A DNA stretch of 32,546 bases from UBA5336 sp964412785 (GTDB lineage: Bacteria > Pseudomonadota > Alphaproteobacteria > Caulobacterales > Hyphomonadaceae), in assembly GCA_964412785.1 (NCBI GenBank), contig CAYPQD010000025.1, positions 1 through 32,546 of the forward strand, written 5' to 3'. Each line of letters starts with the position of its first letter. Within the stretch, counting starts at the first letter, position 1. The translations under genes and the position numbers were made by a program. Below the pieces are notes generated by a model that worked only from the letters and a program-made list of their open reading frames with translations, had not been told where the DNA came from and made no database searches. Shown one piece after another: positions 30,581-32,546 of the stretch.

Positions 30581-31780
30581 ATGCCGCTTCAGACAATCTT
30601 TCCGCTGCTGATGGCCGAGGCCCGGGGTCCGCTCGGCGTTGCGGTGTCGGGCGGCAGCGACAGCCTCGCCCTGATGATGTTCGCTGCCGAGGCGGCCCGC
30701 GCCGCCGGCCGTGACCTGCTCGTGCTGACCGTCGACCATGGCCTGCGCGCGGAGTCCGCCGCCGAGGTCGCGCGCGTGGCCGCCCGCGCCACGGCGCTGG
30801 GCCTCAGGCACCGCACGCTCGTTTGGCAGCGTCCGCGGCCGAACCAGGCGGCCGCCCGGCGCGCCCGCCATGCCCTTCTCGCCGCCGCCCTGCGCGCAGC
30901 GGGTGGAGATACCCTGCTGCTCGGCCATACCCTCGATGACCAGCGCGAAACCCTGCTGATGCGGGCGCGCTCCGGGTCCGGCTGGTTCGGGATGGCCGCC
31001 ATGGACAGCGCCGTGCCCTCGCCGGCCTGGCCGGAGGGACGGCGCATCGTCCTCGCCCGCCCCCTGCTCACGACACCGCGGGCCGCCCTGCGGCAGGCGC
31101 TTGCCGATCGCCGCCTGCCCTGGATCGAGGACCCCGCCAATGCCGACCCGCGCTATGAGCGCGTGCGCATGCGCGCGCTGCTGGCCGGCAGCAGCGGGCT
31201 GGTGACGCGGATCGACCGGGTGCGTGGCTCGCTCGGCCTGTTGCGGGCGGCCGAGCGCCGGCGCCTTGCCGAGCTGGTGGCAGGGCGGGTGCGGGCGCGC
31301 CGCGACGGCTCGCTCGCTGCCGACCTCGACGGACTGCCAGCCGAAACCGGCCACCGGCTCCTGTCCATGCTGCTCGCCGTGGCGGCGGGCCATGATCGCC
31401 AACCCGATGCGGAGCGCGTGCGCCGCCTCCTGCATGAGATCGCCGCCGGCGGCCCTCACAAGGCGCGCACCCTTGCGGGTGCCTGGACCCTGCGAGAGGC
31501 CGGCAGCCTGCTGATCGCCCGTGACCCTGGCGCGGTGCCCACCGGAATGGCGGGCCGTGTCTTTGACGGCCGCTTCGCCCGCGACCAGTCCGCCCCGCCG
31601 CTCGTGCCCACCCAGGCCCACCGGATGGCCCGCCGCGCCCTGCCACCCGATGGTGATCGCTGGCGCCCGCTGGCGGCAGAGCGCCTGCAGGCGTTTCGTC
31701 GCGCCGAAGCCCTCTCGCGCCGCCTCGATGCAGCGATTTCATCCCTCTACCGGGCCGAATCGCCGCGGTTGGCGGACTGA
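30581..31780 (+). CDS. tilS: tRNA(Ile)-lysidine synthase TilS
   Basis: A 399-residue enzyme that attaches lysine to C34 of tRNA-Ile(CAU), changing its codon from AUG to AUA. The ATP loop SGGSDS is at 23-28, followed by LTVDHGLR and GHTLDDQRETLLMR, family signatures in the PP-loop domain; WIEDPANADPRYERVRMR closes the N-terminal half. The C-terminal part is diverged, as is common in alphaproteobacteria. GGGAG precedes the ATG by about 5 bp. It lies between cpoB and ftsH, the usual alphaproteobacterial order. Confidence 0.93.
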   Translation: MPLQTIFPLLMAEARGPLGVAVSGGSDSLALMMFAAEAARAAGRDLLVLTVDHGLRAESAAEVARVAARATALGLRHRTLVWQRPRPNQAAARRARHALLAAALRAAGGDTLLLGHTLDDQRETLLMRARSGSGWFGMAAMDSAVPSPAWPEGRRIVLARPLLTTPRAALRQALADRRLPWIEDPANADPRYERVRMRALLAGSSGLVTRIDRVRGSLGLLRAAERRRLAELVAGRVRARRDGSLAADLDGLPAETGHRLLSMLLAVAAGHDRQPDAERVRRLLHEIAAGGPHKARTLAGAWTLREAGSLLIARDPGAVPTGMAGRVFDGRFARDQSAPPLVPTQAHRMARRALPPDGDRWRPLAAERLQAFRRAEALSRRLDAAISSLYRAESPRLAD

Positions 31781-31852
31781 GGCGCAGCCGGGAGTCGCAA
31801 TCTCGACACGTCAGACATACTTTGAAGCAACACACACGGATCGGAAGGCACC

Positions 31853-32546
31853 ATGAATCTCAGGAATATGGCAGTCTGGGGACTGATTGCGGCGATGGTC
31901 ATCGCGATGGCCGTGGCCATGCAGGGCACCGCGGTTCCGCGCGGCGCCCAGGAATTCACCTATTCCGAAGTGCTGCGCGAGGCGCAGGCCGGAAACGTTT
32001 CGGAAGTCACCATCACCAACGACCGGATCACCGGCACCACCGCGGCCGGGCAGGGTTTCTTCGCCGAGAAGGGCAATTTCGACCCGGAACTCGGCAGCCG
32101 GCTGACCGAGCTTGGCGTCGATGTGGCCTATGATGCCGATGATGGCGGCTCCACGATCGGTTCGATCATCTTCAACCTCCTGCCAATTCTCCTGATCATC
32201 GGCATCTTCCTGTTCATGATGCGCCAGATGCAGGGCGGCGGCGCCCGCGGGGCCATGAATTTCGGCCGCTCGCGCGCGCGCCTGCTCACCGAGAAGCACG
32301 GACGCGTCACCTTTGACGATGTCGCAGGTGTCGATGAGGCGAAGGAAGAGCTGCAGGAGATTGTCGAATTCCTGCAGGACCCGGCAAGGTTCCAGCGTCT
32401 CGGCGGCAAGATCCCCAAGGGCGCCCTGCTGGTCGGCCCCCCCGGCACCGGCAAGACCCTGCTGGCGCGCGCCATCGCCGGCGAGGCCAACGTGCCCTTT
32501 TTCACCATTTCCGGCTCCGACTTCGTTGAGATGTTCGTCGGCGTCG
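31853..32546 (+). CDS. ftsH: ATP-dependent zinc metalloprotease FtsH, N-terminal part
   Basis: The first 231 codons of ftsH; the gene runs past the window end. Visible are the first membrane helix (about 6-24), the small periplasmic domain (to about 100), the second helix (103-124), the basic linker and the start of the AAA+ domain, with Walker A GPPGTGKT at 195-202 and the pore segment EMFVGV at the very end. FtsH extracts and degrades membrane and short-lived soluble proteins, such as LpxC and sigma-32 in E. coli. GGAAGG 5 bp before the ATG fixes the start. Two GANTC sites (31757-31761, inside tilS, and 31792-31796) lie upstream. The Walker B motif and HExxH zinc site are outside the window. 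Confidence 0.96.
   Translation, partial: MNLRNMAVWGLIAAMVIAMAVAMQGTAVPRGAQEFTYSEVLREAQAGNVSEVTITNDRITGTTAAGQGFFAEKGNFDPELGSRLTELGVDVAYDADDGGSTIGSIIFNLLPILLIIGIFLFMMRQMQGGGARGAMNFGRSRARLLTEKHGRVTFDDVAGVDEAKEELQEIVEFLQDPARFQRLGGKIPKGALLVGPPGTGKTLLARAIAGEANVPFFTISGSDFVEMFVGV

Noticed and set aside
1..32546. Search for tRNA, rRNA, CRISPR arrays, insertion sequences and attachment sites
   Set aside because: No regular repeat-spacer pattern, no transposase or integrase frame, no terminal repeats and no tRNA-like cloverleaf were seen; gaps are short and mostly hold promoters or hairpins.

Overview
This 32.5 kb, high-GC, gene-dense window looks like the chromosome of an alphaproteobacterium of the Caulobacterales/Maricaulales group (Caulobacter, Maricaulis, Hyphomonas relatives). 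The evidence is the regulators ChpT and SciP, a fliF-fliG-fliH/flbE-fliN cluster beside sciP, a single-Cys form of L36, and the order tolQ-tolR-tolA-tolB-pal-cpoB-tilS-ftsH. I see no transposase, integrase, CRISPR array, rRNA or tRNA. The organism is inferred from gene content, not from a database search.

Layout. 1-4027 (+): the end of cysQ, then an SGNH-like membrane protein overlapping an AlgI-type MBOAT O-acetyltransferase, then a GDP-mannose-forming nucleotidyltransferase; this looks like a surface polysaccharide module. 4114-8168 (-): a sodium/proton-type antiporter with an RCK-like tail, two unrecognised proteins, and MotA. 8533-10376 (+): a small secreted protein with six cysteines and an MFS transporter. 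10384-11709 (-): an MltB-type lytic transglycosylase lipoprotein. 11826-12598 (+): ribosomal protein L36 and a HAD hydrolase.

12601-18573 (-): a co-oriented block that reads, in transcription order, chpT, a CheY-like regulator, cheR, mnmA, sciP, a very short fliF, fliG, a short fliH/flbE and fliN. 18643-22824 (-): ydbH-ynbE-ydbL, an AsmA-like envelope lipid-transport module, followed by a small two-helix membrane protein. 23031-32546 (+): an M23 peptidase, ybgC, tolQRAB, pal, cpoB, tilS and the first 231 codons of ftsH.

The most unusual content is the flagellar switch cluster. The FliF homologue has only 186 residues. It keeps an N-terminal membrane helix, an RBM3-like ring domain, the second membrane helix and a C-terminal FliG-binding-like tail, but it lacks RBM1, RBM2 and the beta-collar. 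Its own Shine-Dalgarno and its ATGA coupling to fliG argue that it is an intact gene. FliG keeps the torque-generating charges but has a changed FliM-binding EHPQ motif, and FliH is cut to 130 residues. With MotA nearby, this suggests a strongly remodelled rotor, either part of a divergent flagellum or a motor no longer built around a normal MS ring. Other points of interest are three GANTC sites in 71 bp at a candidate pal promoter, CtrA-like boxes in two promoter regions, and strong hairpins in the tol-pal region.
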